Source: Oceanicola sp. D3
GTDB taxonomy: Bacteria > Pseudomonadota > Alphaproteobacteria > Rhodobacterales > Rhodobacteraceae
NCBI RefSeq assembly: GCF_006351965.1
Contig: NZ_CP040932.1
Span: 3,286,001 to 3,350,000 of the forward strand
Direction of reading: 5' to 3'
DNA length: 64,000 nucleotides
A model generated the notes under the pieces. It searched no databases. It had not been told where the DNA came from and saw only the letters and a program-made list of their open reading frames with translations. Each line of letters opens with the position of its first letter. Within the stretch, counting starts at the first letter, position 1. The translations under genes and the position numbers were made by a program. Positions 17,185-26,778 of this stretch are shown here, piece by piece.

Positions 17185-18150
17185 TCAGGCCGCGCGGGCG
17201 GCGTGGCGGTTGGCCCAAAGCTCCTGCGCCAGCCCGGGGGCAAAGCCACAGGTTTCCAGCGCCAGTTCGGCGGTGCCCAGCACGATCGCGCGGGCAAAGT
17301 CATCTTCGCTCTCGCCGCGCCACAGGCGGGCAAGGTCACTTGGGTCGGGGGCCTCATCGGCTAGGCGGCGGGTCTCTTCCTCCAGCGCCGGGGCCGAAGC
17401 CTCCCAGCGGGTGCCGCCCCGCGTGCCGAACAGCGCGATCTCCTTGGAGGGGTGCCGCTCAAACTCGCCGCCGCCGCCCTTGAGCACGGTCATCGCGGGC
17501 TGGCCAAGCAGGTCGCAGGCATCCGCCTGAAGGTCGCGGTACGGCGGGTGAAAAACGCCCTGCACCGCCGCCGGGGCACGGGCCGGGTTGAGCACGCGCA
17601 GCACGGTGTTGACGGCAGAGCGCAGGCCGAGCACATCGCGCAGGCGCAGCAGTTCCAGCAGGCGCGGCGCAAAGGCTTCCAACGGCAGATAGGCAATGCC
17701 ATCGCGTGCGATCACCTCGCTGGCCTCTTCCATAGAGCCTGCCTCGGCAATTCCTGCCGCTGGCAAAGCGGCCCGCACCGAGGCGGCCGCCTTCTGGTGC
17801 GAATTCCAGCCATGCAGCAACACCGGCGCCCCGGCCTGCGCCACGAGGCGCGCCGAGAGCAGGAACCACGGCAAGCCCCGGGTGCGGCCTGCGGCATAGC
17901 TCGGCCAGTCGAGCGCGGGCGCCGCGCCGGGCCAAGGGGCAAGCGTGGCACGGGCAGCCTCTACAAAGCCGGCCACCTCCCCCGCCGTCTCGCCCCGGAA
18001 CCGCATCAGCATCAACAGCGCGCCCACCGCCTCGGGCGCAGCCTCGCCAGAGAGGATCAGCGCCATGGCCTCGCGGGCCTCCTCCTGCGTCAGCGAGCGT
18101 GAGCGGCCCGGACCACGGCCAAGGATGCGGACATAGGGTGCAAAGCTCAT
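17185..18150 (-). CDS. TrpD2/YbiB-like glycosyltransferase-family protein
   Basis: 321 residues resembling anthranilate phosphoribosyltransferase: an N-terminal helical domain with LTQEEAREAMALIL and ALLMLMRFRGET, then a Rossmann-like part with APVLLHGWNSH and TVLKGGGGEFE. Residues for anthranilate binding are not obviously kept. It groups with the TrpD2 (YbiB) branch, whose E. coli member binds nucleic acid rather than making tryptophan. The start codon overlaps the nasA stop (ATGA), so the two are translationally coupled. Association with nasA recurs in proteobacteria, as I recall, but its role there is unknown. Confidence 0.7.
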   Translation of the reverse strand: MSFAPYVRILGRGPGRSRSLTQEEAREAMALILSGEAAPEAVGALLMLMRFRGETAGEVAGFVEAARATLAPWPGAAPALDWPSYAAGRTRGLPWFLLSARLVAQAGAPVLLHGWNSHQKAAASVRAALPAAGIAEAGSMEEASEVIARDGIAYLPLEAFAPRLLELLRLRDVLGLRSAVNTVLRVLNPARAPAAVQGVFHPPYRDLQADACDLLGQPAMTVLKGGGGEFERHPSKEIALFGTRGGTRWEASAPALEEETRRLADEAPDPSDLARLWRGESEDDFARAIVLGTAELALETCGFAPGLAQELWANRHAARAA

Positions 18151-20789
18151 TCGGCGGCCTCCCGGTGGAGAGTGGATGTTAACAGCGCCGCCAGCTCCGG
18201 GCGGCAGGAGCCGCAGTTGGTGCCCGCCTGAAGCGCCACGCCAATGGCTTCGACGCTGGCAAGCTGCTGGCTCTCGATCGAGGCGAGGATGGTGTTCACC
18301 CCCACGTCGAAACAGGCGCAGACGGTTGCGCCCGGATCGGGCACGTCCTGCCCCGGCTGGCCTGAGAGGTGCGCGGGGGCCGCCGCCGCGCCGAGTTGAC
18401 CGGCCATGAAGCTGCGCGAAACGGCGACAGGCTGGGCCGACACGAAAAGCGCGGCCTGCAACCTGCCTTCGGAAAGAAAGGCGAGGCGTGCGCCACCGCG
18501 GGCAGCATCGCTGACGACAAGCGCCTCGGCCTCGGGCGGCAGCCCAAAAACCGCGCGGCCCCAGGCCTCCCAATCCTCCGGCGCCTCCACGCCCGCCAGT
18601 TCCAGCCGCCAGCCATCGCGCGCTCTGGCCATTGCCCAATAGGGCGCATCCAGGCGCGGCTTGGCAACCGAGACGGCAAAGCCGAACCACCCGGCAGCAA
18701 ACGACGCGATGCCCACCACCGCACCCTTGCTGTCGGGTTGGCCCGAGACGGGATCAACCACAGAGGCTACAAGCGCATCAACGCGCCCCAGCGCCGCCGT
18801 TTCCGCCGTCCAGTGCATCGGCACGAACACCTCGCCGGGGCGCACCCGGTCGGTCACAATCACCCGGGCCAGCACGCGCCCGGCGCGGCTTTCCACATCG
18901 GCAATCCCCGCGGGCCGAAGGCCAAGGCGCGAGGCATCGTCAGGGTGAATTTCAAGGTAAGGCTCGGCCATGTGCTGGCTGAGGCGCGGTGATTTGGCGG
19001 TGCGCGTCATGGTGTGCCAATGGTCGCGCACACGGCCCGTGTTGAGCCGGAACGGATATCGCCGATCCGCCGCCGTGGCCGGGGCCGTGGTGCGCACCGG
19101 CAGCATCTTCGCCCGCCCGCTCTCGGTAAAAAACTGGCCATCGCCAAAGAAACGCCCGCCGCTGCGCGTAGCACTCACGGGCCATTGCACCGGGGCGAGG
19201 TCTGCATACTCCGCATCCGAAATCCCGGCGAGGCCTGAGATGTCAAAATCCTTGCCCATGCCTGCGGCGATGCCCGATAGCGTGGCATATTCGCGAAAGA
19301 TCTCTGCGGGCGAGGAATAATCAAACGCCGCGCCCCACCCCATGTGGGCGGCGAAATCGCAGAGGATGCGCCAATCATGTCTGGCCGCACCGGGGGCGGG
19401 CAGCGCCCCGCGCTGGCGGCTGATCCGGCGCTCGGAGTTGGTGACTGTGCCCTCCTTCTCGCCCCAGCCGGTGGCGGGCAGCAGCACATGGGCGAGGCGA
19501 GCGGTGTCGGTTTGTGCGGTGATGTCGGAGACCACCACAAAGTCGCAGCCCGCGATGGCCGCGCGCACCCGGTCGGCCTCGGGCATCGAGACGGCGGGGT
19601 TGGTGGCCATGACCCAGAGCGCCTTGATCGCGCCGCGCTCGATGGCATCAAACATCTCCACCGCCTTCAGCCCTGCCTTCTCGGGCATCGCGGGGGCCTG
19701 CCAGAAGTCGCGCACCGTCATGCGGTGGGCGGCGTTCTCGATATCGAGATGGCAGGCGAGCATATTGGCCAGCCCCCCCACCTCGCGCCCGCCCATCGCG
19801 TTGGGCTGCCCGGTCACCGAAAACGGCCCCATGCCCGGCTTGCCAATCCGGCCCGTGGCAAGGTGGCAGTTGAGGATGGCGTTCACCTTGTCGGTGCCCT
19901 GTGAGGATTGGTTGACGCCTTGAGAGTAGACCGTCACCACCTTCTCGGTGCGCACCCAGAGGTCGTAGAACCGGCGCAGCAGGTCTCCATCCACCCCGGT
20001 CTCTGCGTCGATCTTGCTGGTCGCCGCCGAGAGCGCCTCGTCAAACCCGTCAACTGCGCTGCGCACAAAGGCCGCATCCACGGCGCCGACATCGCGGATA
20101 CGGCGCAGCAATCCGTTGAAAAGCGCCACATCAGCCCCCGGCGCGATGGGCAGGTGCATGTCGGCGGCGTCGCAGGTGGCGGTGCGGCGCGGGTCGATCA
20201 CCACGATCTTCATCGAAGGCCGCGCTGCCTTGGCCGCCACGATCCGCTGGTAGAGCACCGGATGGCACCACGCGAGGTTGGAGCCGGTGAGCACCACAAG
20301 ATCGGCCTCTTCGAGGTCTTCATAGGTGCCGGGCACGGTATCGGTGCCAAAGGCGCGCTTGTGGCCGGCGACCGAGGAGGCCATGCAGAGGCGGGAGTTG
20401 GTGTCGATGTTGGCCGAGCCGATGAAGCCCTTCATCAGCTTGTTGGCCACGTAGTAATCTTCGGTCAGGAGCTGGCCGGACACGTAGAAGGCCACGGAGT
20501 CCGGCCCGTGCTCGGCGATGGTGGCGCGGAAGCGGTCGGCCACCACGCCCAGCGCATCGTCCCAGCTTGCATCGGCGCCGTTGATGCGCGGTGTCAGCAC
20601 GCGGTCATCGAGCCCCACCGTCTCGGCCAGGGCCGAGCCCTTGGAGCAGAGCCGCCCGAAGTTGGCGGGGTGGGCCTTGTCGCCCGTCACCTTGAGCCCC
20701 CCTGCCCCATCGGGCGCGGCCAGCACGCCGCAGCCCACGCCGCAGTAGGGGCAGGTCGTCTTGATTTGGCAGGGGCGCGCGATGGTCAT
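18147..20789 (-). CDS. nasA: assimilatory nitrate reductase, catalytic molybdopterin subunit
   Basis: 880 residues, cytoplasmic (no Tat signal), reducing nitrate to nitrite. An N-terminal [4Fe-4S] motif is present (TTCPYCGVGCGVL with a further Cys in GRLCSKGSAL), then the Mo-bis-MGD domains (QGVNQSSQGTDKVNAI, LNTGRVRDHWHTMTRT). The C terminus carries a BFD-like [2Fe-2S] domain with CACFDVG and TNCGSCRPEL, found in NasA forms that accept electrons through an extra iron-sulfur site. It sits 4 bp after cynS and overlaps the TrpD2-like gene. Confidence 0.94.
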   Translation of the reverse strand: MTIARPCQIKTTCPYCGVGCGVLAAPDGAGGLKVTGDKAHPANFGRLCSKGSALAETVGLDDRVLTPRINGADASWDDALGVVADRFRATIAEHGPDSVAFYVSGQLLTEDYYVANKLMKGFIGSANIDTNSRLCMASSVAGHKRAFGTDTVPGTYEDLEEADLVVLTGSNLAWCHPVLYQRIVAAKAARPSMKIVVIDPRRTATCDAADMHLPIAPGADVALFNGLLRRIRDVGAVDAAFVRSAVDGFDEALSAATSKIDAETGVDGDLLRRFYDLWVRTEKVVTVYSQGVNQSSQGTDKVNAILNCHLATGRIGKPGMGPFSVTGQPNAMGGREVGGLANMLACHLDIENAAHRMTVRDFWQAPAMPEKAGLKAVEMFDAIERGAIKALWVMATNPAVSMPEADRVRAAIAGCDFVVVSDITAQTDTARLAHVLLPATGWGEKEGTVTNSERRISRQRGALPAPGAARHDWRILCDFAAHMGWGAAFDYSSPAEIFREYATLSGIAAGMGKDFDISGLAGISDAEYADLAPVQWPVSATRSGGRFFGDGQFFTESGRAKMLPVRTTAPATAADRRYPFRLNTGRVRDHWHTMTRTAKSPRLSQHMAEPYLEIHPDDASRLGLRPAGIADVESRAGRVLARVIVTDRVRPGEVFVPMHWTAETAALGRVDALVASVVDPVSGQPDSKGAVVGIASFAAGWFGFAVSVAKPRLDAPYWAMARARDGWRLELAGVEAPEDWEAWGRAVFGLPPEAEALVVSDAARGGARLAFLSEGRLQAALFVSAQPVAVSRSFMAGQLGAAAAPAHLSGQPGQDVPDPGATVCACFDVGVNTILASIESQQLASVEAIGVALQAGTNCGSCRPELAALLTSTLHREAAE

Positions 20790-20793
20790 GGGA

Positions 20794-21261
20794 TCACCAG
20801 GCGTTGTAAGCGAGGTATTTGCCCGACATCGTCACCTCCACCCGGTCACCCTTGGAGTTGGGGATGCGGGTGACTTTCATGTCGAAGTCGATGGCCGACA
20901 TGATGCCGTCGCCAAACTCCTCGTGGATCAGCGCCTTCAGCGTGGGCCCATAGACGCCGACGATCTCGTAGAAGCGGTAGATGCAGGGATCGGTGGGCAC
21001 GGTTTGCGCCCAGACCTTGGTTGGGCTCTCTTCCAGCACCTCCGCCGCGCCTTCGGGCAGTTCGAGAAGGGCGCAGAGGGCGGCGGCCTTTTCGGGGGCG
21101 AAGGCGTTCATTCCCATGCAGGCGGAGTGGGTCCAGACCGGGGACATGCCGATCTTTTCGGCGATGCCTTCCCAGGTGAGGCCCGCCTGTTTTTTGGACT
21201 GGATGATCAGCGCGGTCACGTCTTCCTTGGTCAGGATCTCAGCGGCGATAACGTCTTTCAT
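20794..21261 (-). CDS. cynS: cyanate hydratase (cyanase)
   Basis: 155 residues; catalyses cyanate + bicarbonate to ammonia + 2 CO2, working as a decamer. The catalytic residues fall at the E. coli positions: R96, E99 (IYRFYEIVG) and S122 (GIMSAIDF). The N-terminal helical domain (LTWEGIAEKIGMS) is the usual helix-turn-helix-like dimer domain. Its position inside the nitrate locus, between the kinase/phosphatase and nasA, implies co-induction with nitrate use. The Nrt-type transporter nearby is of a family that includes cyanate porters. Confidence 0.94.
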   Translation of the reverse strand: MKDVIAAEILTKEDVTALIIQSKKQAGLTWEGIAEKIGMSPVWTHSACMGMNAFAPEKAAALCALLELPEGAAEVLEESPTKVWAQTVPTDPCIYRFYEIVGVYGPTLKALIHEEFGDGIMSAIDFDMKVTRIPNSKGDRVEVTMSGKYLAYNAW

Positions 21262-21279
21262 GGTCTTCCTCCGGAGGGG

Positions 21280-23007
21280 TCAGTTTGCGAGTTGCAGGGT
21301 GAGGATCACGCAGAGCACCGCGAGAAGCGCGGAAACGCCCTGCCAGAAACGAAGCGGGTTGCGCTCGGCCAGCGGCACGTGATGGCGCGCCTTGTAGGCG
21401 GCGCCGGGGCGGGCGAGATCGGCGATGAATTCCGAGAGCGCGTCGTAGCGGCGCAGCGGGTCGGGGTGGAGCGCGCGGCCAAGGGCGGCATCCATCCAGA
21501 GCGGCACGCCGGTTACGTCATCATGGGCGGGCATGTAGCTGAGGCGGCGCTGGTCGGTACGGTTGCGGATGCGGGCGACCTGGGTGCCATAGGGAAGCCG
21601 GCCGGTGAGCATCTCGTAGGCGATGACAGCGAGCGCATATTGATCCGACCGCCAGCTTACGGTGTCGCCCGAAAGATACTCCGGCGCGGTGTACTGGAAG
21701 GTGCCCGGCATCACGCCCAGCGCCCCATGCGCCGCTTCTTCCACCCCGGCGACGGTGGTGGAGCCGAGGTCGATGATCTTCACCGTGCCTTCGGCGTCGA
21801 TCATCACGTTCTCGGGGCGGATGTCCTGGTGCAGCATGTCGCGCCGGTGGAGGGCGCGCAGGCCTTCGGCGATCTGGCGGATGATGTCGCGCACCTCGTC
21901 ATGGGAGGGCTGCGGAGTGTCGGTCATCCATTGGCGCAAGGTGACGCCCTCGACCCATTCGGTGACGGAGTAGAGCCAGCTGCGCTGGTCGGGCGCGGGG
22001 GAGGCGGACACCACGTGGGGGCTGCGGATGCGGCGGGCGATCCATTCTTCCAGCGCGAACCGTTGGCGGTAATCGCCCTCTTCGGCCATCTCGCGGGTGG
22101 GCACCTTCAGCGCCACCTGCCGGCCCGCCTCGTCTACCGCCAGAAACACGTGGCTGCGGGCGGTGGATTGCACGGGCCGGACGATGCGGAAGCCGTCGAT
22201 CTGCTGGCCCGACTTCGGCAAGGGGGGCACCGGCAGCATGGCGCGGTCGAGCGCGAGGCTTGCGTCATCCTGAGCCAGCGCGTCGATGCGCAGCACTTGC
22301 ACGGTCAGGTTATCGTCGCTCCCGGCTGCCAGCGCGGACATTGCCAGCGCCTCGGCCACAGCATCGAGGCTGGGCTGGCCCATGCTGTCGCGCAGGGCGT
22401 GGAAGCCGAGATGCTCGTGCACGCCATCGGTGGTGAGCACGAAGATGTCGCCCGCCTTCACCGGCAGCGCGTGATAATCAATCTCCACTTCCGCTGCGGC
22501 GCCCATGGCGCGGGCAAGATGGTGCTGGCCCGCTGACCAGGTGACACGGTGATCGCGGGTCAGCGGCTCGAGGCTGCCGCCCGTGAGGCGTGACACACGG
22601 CTGTCTCCGATCTGGAAAATATGCGCCTCGCTGCCCTTGAGGATCAGCGCCGAAAGGGTGCAGACGCGGCCGGTGTTGATGTCATCCGTTGCGGCGGCGT
22701 TCTGGCTGTGGAGCCAGGCGTTGGTAGCCGAGATCACCCGGCTCGCCGCGGTCTGGACCGACCATGCATCTGCGGTGGCGTAATAGTCTGTCAGCAGCGC
22801 CTTCACGGCCATCTCGGAGGCCTCGCGGCTGACGGGCGAGGAGCTGATGCCGTCGGCCACGGCCAGCACGATGCCTTTCATCGTGAGCGCGGACCCGGTG
22901 GGCACTTTCGCGCCGTGGAAATCCTGGTTCACCGGCTTGCGCCCGGCCGTGGAGAACTGGCCAAGGCTCACGCGCATTGTCTCGCGAGCTGTGGTGTCCT
23001 TCGGCAT
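21280..23007 (-). CDS. PP2C phosphatase - Ser/Thr protein kinase fusion, C-terminally membrane-anchored
   Basis: 575 residues. Residues about 1-245 form a PP2C phosphatase (NQDFHG, VADGISSS, GDSRV, TTDGVHEH, GSDDNLTVQ with metal-ligand Asps). Residues about 265-530 are a Hanks-type kinase: VALKVP supplies the ATP-binding Lys, the catalytic loop is HQDIRPENV in place of HRDxKxxN, and DLG replaces DFG. A single TM helix (VSALLAVLCVILTLQLAN) ends the protein, so both domains face the cytoplasm. It lies between the FNT nitrite channel and cynS. It may tune transport or assimilation by reversible phosphorylation (inference). Confidence 0.87.
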   Translation of the reverse strand: MPKDTTARETMRVSLGQFSTAGRKPVNQDFHGAKVPTGSALTMKGIVLAVADGISSSPVSREASEMAVKALLTDYYATADAWSVQTAASRVISATNAWLHSQNAAATDDINTGRVCTLSALILKGSEAHIFQIGDSRVSRLTGGSLEPLTRDHRVTWSAGQHHLARAMGAAAEVEIDYHALPVKAGDIFVLTTDGVHEHLGFHALRDSMGQPSLDAVAEALAMSALAAGSDDNLTVQVLRIDALAQDDASLALDRAMLPVPPLPKSGQQIDGFRIVRPVQSTARSHVFLAVDEAGRQVALKVPTREMAEEGDYRQRFALEEWIARRIRSPHVVSASPAPDQRSWLYSVTEWVEGVTLRQWMTDTPQPSHDEVRDIIRQIAEGLRALHRRDMLHQDIRPENVMIDAEGTVKIIDLGSTTVAGVEEAAHGALGVMPGTFQYTAPEYLSGDTVSWRSDQYALAVIAYEMLTGRLPYGTQVARIRNRTDQRRLSYMPAHDDVTGVPLWMDAALGRALHPDPLRRYDALSEFIADLARPGAAYKARHHVPLAERNPLRFWQGVSALLAVLCVILTLQLAN

Positions 23008-23071
23008 GGATGCGCTCCGGGTTGGGTGGGATTTCGGGCTCCGCAGCTGCGCGGAGCCCGGCAGGGGTGCG

Positions 23072-23914
23072 TTACTCAGCCGGCAGGCCGGTGTCGGCGT
23101 TCACATGCGCGTTGCGCTTGGGGCTCTCGCGGAAGTGGGTCATGTAGATCATGCCGCCAACAAAGGTCAGTCCGCCCACGAGGTTGCCGAGGATCACCGG
23201 GATCTCGTTGTAGGCGAGGTAATCGAACCATGTGAACTCACCGCCCAGCATGATGCCCGAGGGGAAGAGGAACATGTTGACGATCGAATGCTCGAACCCG
23301 AGGTAGAAGAACACGAGGATCGGCATCCACATCGCCATGATCTTGCCCGAGACCGAGCTCGACATCATCGCCGCGACAACGCCGGTGGACACCATCCAAT
23401 TGCACATCACGGCCCGCACGAAGACGGTCAGCATGCCCGCAGCGCCTGCGGCGGCGTAGCCCACGGTGCGGCTTTCACCGATCACGCCAATGCGCTGGCC
23501 CACGTCATTTGGCTCTTGGCTGAAGCCCATTGTGAAGATCACCGCCATCATCACGGCAGTGGTCATCGCGCCCGCGAAGTTGCCCACGAAGACAAGGCCC
23601 CAGTTGCGGAACACACCGTTCCAGGTGCAGCCCGGGCGCTTGGCGATCACCGCCAGCGGGCAAAGCGTGAACACGCCGGTCAGCAGATCGAAGCCGAGCA
23701 GGTAGAGCATGCAAAAGCCGACCGGGAAGAGCAGCGAGGCGACGAGGAAGTTGCCGGTGTTGACGGCGATCGTCACGGCAAAGGCGGCGGCCAGCGCCAG
23801 GATGGCCCCGGCCATGAAGGCGCGGATGAGGGTATCCTTGGTGGACATGAAGATCTTGGATTCGCCGGCATCAACCATTTTGGCCGCGAATTCCTTGGGC
23901 ATGACGTAAGACAT
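23072..23914 (-). CDS. formate/nitrite transporter (FNT/NirC family)
   Basis: 280-residue FNT-family pentameric channel. Six hydrophobic segments are apparent, with the FNT-type loop GNFAGA and the C-terminal signature VGGLTFVGGMIY. The N terminus carries MPKEFAAKMVDAGESK before the first TM helix. In this cluster it most probably moves nitrite, either importing external nitrite or relieving intracellular build-up between NasA and NirB. It lies about 100 bp after nirD and 64 bp before the PP2C-kinase gene. Confidence 0.87.
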   Translation of the reverse strand: MSYVMPKEFAAKMVDAGESKIFMSTKDTLIRAFMAGAILALAAAFAVTIAVNTGNFLVASLLFPVGFCMLYLLGFDLLTGVFTLCPLAVIAKRPGCTWNGVFRNWGLVFVGNFAGAMTTAVMMAVIFTMGFSQEPNDVGQRIGVIGESRTVGYAAAGAAGMLTVFVRAVMCNWMVSTGVVAAMMSSSVSGKIMAMWMPILVFFYLGFEHSIVNMFLFPSGIMLGGEFTWFDYLAYNEIPVILGNLVGGLTFVGGMIYMTHFRESPKRNAHVNADTGLPAE

Positions 23915-24013
23915 GGGTGCAGTCCCCTAAAGTTCTGGTTTCATTGGGTCTTCACGCCGTCGCCGTTGACGGTGGATGGTGTCGCCGCACGCCGTTGCGC
24001 GGCCGGTTCACAT

Positions 24014-24346
24014 TCAGGCTGCCGAGCGCCGCGCAAGGCTCTCGGCGTCCAGCAGCACGCGCCCGTCGTCGATCCGGACGGGATAGGTGGCAATGCGGCC
24101 CTCATCGGCGCCCTGGGCCTCGCCAGTCTCAAGCGAGTAGACCCAGTTGTGCAGCGGGCAGGTGACTTTGCGGTCATGCACGATGCCTTCGGAGAGCGGG
24201 CCGCCCTTGTGGGCGCAGCTGTTCGAGGTGGCAAAGACCTCGTCAGGCCCGGTGCGGAAGACCGCGACACAGCCCTCGGCGGTTTTCACAATGCGCGCGC
24301 CGCGCTCGGGGATGTCTTCGATGGCGCAGATGTCGATCCAGCTCAT
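24014..24346 (-). CDS. nirD: nitrite reductase (NADH) small subunit
   Basis: 110-residue Rieske-fold subunit of cytoplasmic assimilatory NADH-nitrite reductase. The ligand-like motifs NSCAHKGGPLSEG and CPLHNWVYSLETG are complete (Cys-x-His and Cys-x-x-His), so this NirD may hold a [2Fe-2S] cluster, unlike the enterobacterial form, which lacks it. The start at 24346 overlaps the nirB stop (ATGA). It is followed by the FNT channel gene. Confidence 0.92.
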   Translation of the reverse strand: MSWIDICAIEDIPERGARIVKTAEGCVAVFRTGPDEVFATSNSCAHKGGPLSEGIVHDRKVTCPLHNWVYSLETGEAQGADEGRIATYPVRIDDGRVLLDAESLARRSAA

Positions 24347-26778
24347 TCGGCAGCCTCCTGGGTCAGGTCGGCGACGGGCAAAAAGCTCTTCGCCGGTTCG
24401 GGTTTGGCCAATTCGGCCCACGGATCCTTGCGGTAAACGGATTGGGAGACCTCAAAGCGCTCGTTCAGCGCCGCGCGTTCAGCGGGGTCAGCGAGCACCT
24501 CCTTCACCCAGTCGAGCCCCACTTTGGCGAGCCATTTGTAGGGCCGGTCGAGGTATTTGCCGTGCTCACGGTAAAGCTGAAGGAAGGCGGTGGCCCATTC
24601 GATCACCTCTTCCTCGGTCTTCACGTCCACCAGCCGCTCGGTTTCCTTCACGTCCATCCCGGCCGCACCGCCAACGCCGATCTGGAAGCCTGAATCCACG
24701 CAAACCACGCCGATATCCTTGCAGGTCGCCTCAGCGCAGTTGCGCGGGCAGCCGGTGACGGCGAGCTTGACCTTATGCGGCGTCCAGCTGCCCCAGAGCT
24801 TCTGCTCCAGCTTGATGCCAAGGCCGGTGCTGTCTTGCGTACCGAAGCGGCAAAAGTTGGTGCCGACGCAGGTTTTGACGGTGCGCAGCCCCTTGGAATA
24901 GGCGTGGCCAGAGACAAGCCCGGCAGCGTTGAGATCGGCCCAGATCGCGGGCAGATCTTCCTTGCGAATGCCAAGGATATCAACGCGCTGGCCGCCGGTG
25001 ACATGCAGCGTGCCGCCATATTTGCGCGCCGCCTCGGCCACCGCGATCAGCTCGTCGGGGGTGCACATGCCGCCGAACATGCGGGGCACGACCGAGTAGG
25101 TGCCGTCCTTCTGGATGTTGGCATGCACCCGCTCGTTGATGAACCGGCTCTGCGGGTCGTCCTGATAATCCAGCGGCCAGTCAGCCAGCAGGTAAAAGTT
25201 CACCGCAGGGCGGCACACATGGCAGCCGTTCACAGTTTTCCAGCCCAGCTCCTGCCAAACGGCGGGCTGGCTCTTCAGCTCCTTGGCCTTGATCAGCCGG
25301 CGCACGTCCTCGTGGCTAAGGTCGGTGCAGCCGCAGATGTTTTGCGCCTTGGGCAGCTCGAAACCATCGCCCAGCGTCACCGCCATGACCTGCTCGACCA
25401 AGCCGGTGCAGGTGCCGCAGGAGGCGCTTGCCTTGGTGGTGGCCTTGATCTGGCCGAGGGTGGTTGCCCCGCCCTCGATGGCCTCCACGATCTGGCCTTT
25501 GCACACGCCGTTGCAGCCGCAGATTTCTGCGTCAGCCGGTAAGGCTGCAACGGCCGCCATAGGGTCCACGGAGCCGCCCCCCTGAAAGGCGGGGCCGAAG
25601 ATCAGCGTCTCGCGCATTTCTTCGATGTCCGTGCCGTCCTTGATGAGACCGAAGAACCAGTTGCTGTCGGCGGTGTCACCATACATCACTGCGCCAACCA
25701 GCTTTTCACCCTCGATGACGAGGCGCTTGTAAACGCCGCGCGCCGGGTCGCGGAACACGATGTCTTCGCGCCCCTCGCCCTCGGCAAAATCGCCCGCGCT
25801 GAACAGGTCGCAGCCCGTCACCTTCAACTTGGTCGACAGCTCCTTGGGGGTGAAGGCCTCCTCCTCCCCGATCAGCGTCTTGGCGAGCACCTTGGCCTGA
25901 TCGTAGAGCGGTGCAACGAGGCCAAAGAGCTGGCTGTTGAACTCCACGCATTCGCCCACGGCAAAGATGTCTGGGTCGGAGGTGCGCATCTGCGCGTCCA
26001 CCTTCACCGCGCGCCCCATCTCAAGGCCCGCATCGGCAGCAACCGAAACAGCGGGGCGGATGCCAACGGCCATGACGACGATATCGGCCTCCAGCACGGT
26101 GCCATCTTCCAGCACCACGCGCTCCACCTTGCCCGCGCCCTCAATCGCCTTGGTCGAGGCCTTGGTGAGCACGGTAATGCCCCGTTTTTCCAAGTCTTTC
26201 TGAAGCAGGTAGCCCGCGCTCTCATCAAGCTGGCGCTCCATCAGGTGGCCGGCGAGGTGCAGCACCGTCACCTCCATGCCGCGCAGCCGCAGCGCCGCCG
26301 CCGCCTCCAGCCCCAGCAACCCGCCGCCGATCACCACGGCTCGGGCGCCCGGCCCGCCAGAGGCCTCCATCATCGCTTCGGTGTCCTCAAGGTCGCGGAA
26401 GGCGACCACGCCGGGCAGGTCATGCCCCGGGCAGGGGATGATGAAGGCCGAGGAGCCGGTGCCGAGCACCAGCTTGTCGTAGGGCACTTCGCCCTCGGGG
26501 GCGATCACCACCTTGCGGTTCCGATCAATCGCGGTGACGCGCTCGCCAAAGCGGCAGGTCACGCCATTGGCCTCATACCAAGCCTCGTCATGGGTGACGA
26601 TCTCGTCATAGCTCTTCTCGCCCGACAGCACCGGCGAGAGCATGATGCGGTTGTAATTGCCGCGCGGCTCGGCGTTGAAGAGGGTCACATCATAGGCATC
26701 GGGCGCGGCATCGAAGAGATGTTCGAGCAGGCGGCCAGAGGCCATGCCGGCCCCGATGACAACAAGTTTCTCGGTCAT
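24343..26778 (-). CDS. nirB: nitrite reductase (NADH) large subunit
   Basis: 811-residue cytoplasmic siroheme enzyme reducing nitrite to ammonia with NADH. The N-terminal FAD/NAD-binding Rossmann domains carry VVIGAGMASGRLLEHL and VIGGGLLGLEAAA. Two BFD-like [2Fe-2S] regions follow (CGCNGVCKGQI...SCGTCTGL and CGCTDLSHEDV...CHVCRP). The C-terminal sulfite/nitrite reductase domain has CVGTNFCRFG and TGCPRNCAEATCKD, which bind [4Fe-4S] and siroheme. The start has a strong AAGGAGG site located inside the short upstream ORF, whose TGA overlaps this ATG. Confidence 0.95.
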   Translation of the reverse strand: MTEKLVVIGAGMASGRLLEHLFDAAPDAYDVTLFNAEPRGNYNRIMLSPVLSGEKSYDEIVTHDEAWYEANGVTCRFGERVTAIDRNRKVVIAPEGEVPYDKLVLGTGSSAFIIPCPGHDLPGVVAFRDLEDTEAMMEASGGPGARAVVIGGGLLGLEAAAALRLRGMEVTVLHLAGHLMERQLDESAGYLLQKDLEKRGITVLTKASTKAIEGAGKVERVVLEDGTVLEADIVVMAVGIRPAVSVAADAGLEMGRAVKVDAQMRTSDPDIFAVGECVEFNSQLFGLVAPLYDQAKVLAKTLIGEEEAFTPKELSTKLKVTGCDLFSAGDFAEGEGREDIVFRDPARGVYKRLVIEGEKLVGAVMYGDTADSNWFFGLIKDGTDIEEMRETLIFGPAFQGGGSVDPMAAVAALPADAEICGCNGVCKGQIVEAIEGGATTLGQIKATTKASASCGTCTGLVEQVMAVTLGDGFELPKAQNICGCTDLSHEDVRRLIKAKELKSQPAVWQELGWKTVNGCHVCRPAVNFYLLADWPLDYQDDPQSRFINERVHANIQKDGTYSVVPRMFGGMCTPDELIAVAEAARKYGGTLHVTGGQRVDILGIRKEDLPAIWADLNAAGLVSGHAYSKGLRTVKTCVGTNFCRFGTQDSTGLGIKLEQKLWGSWTPHKVKLAVTGCPRNCAEATCKDIGVVCVDSGFQIGVGGAAGMDVKETERLVDVKTEEEVIEWATAFLQLYREHGKYLDRPYKWLAKVGLDWVKEVLADPAERAALNERFEVSQSVYRKDPWAELAKPEPAKSFLPVADLTQEAAE

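Noticed and set aside
20761-22536. 591-codon plus-strand frame over cynS and the kinase gene
   Set aside because: Shadow of genes with complete active sites; His/Gly-rich composition marks a reverse-frame artefact.
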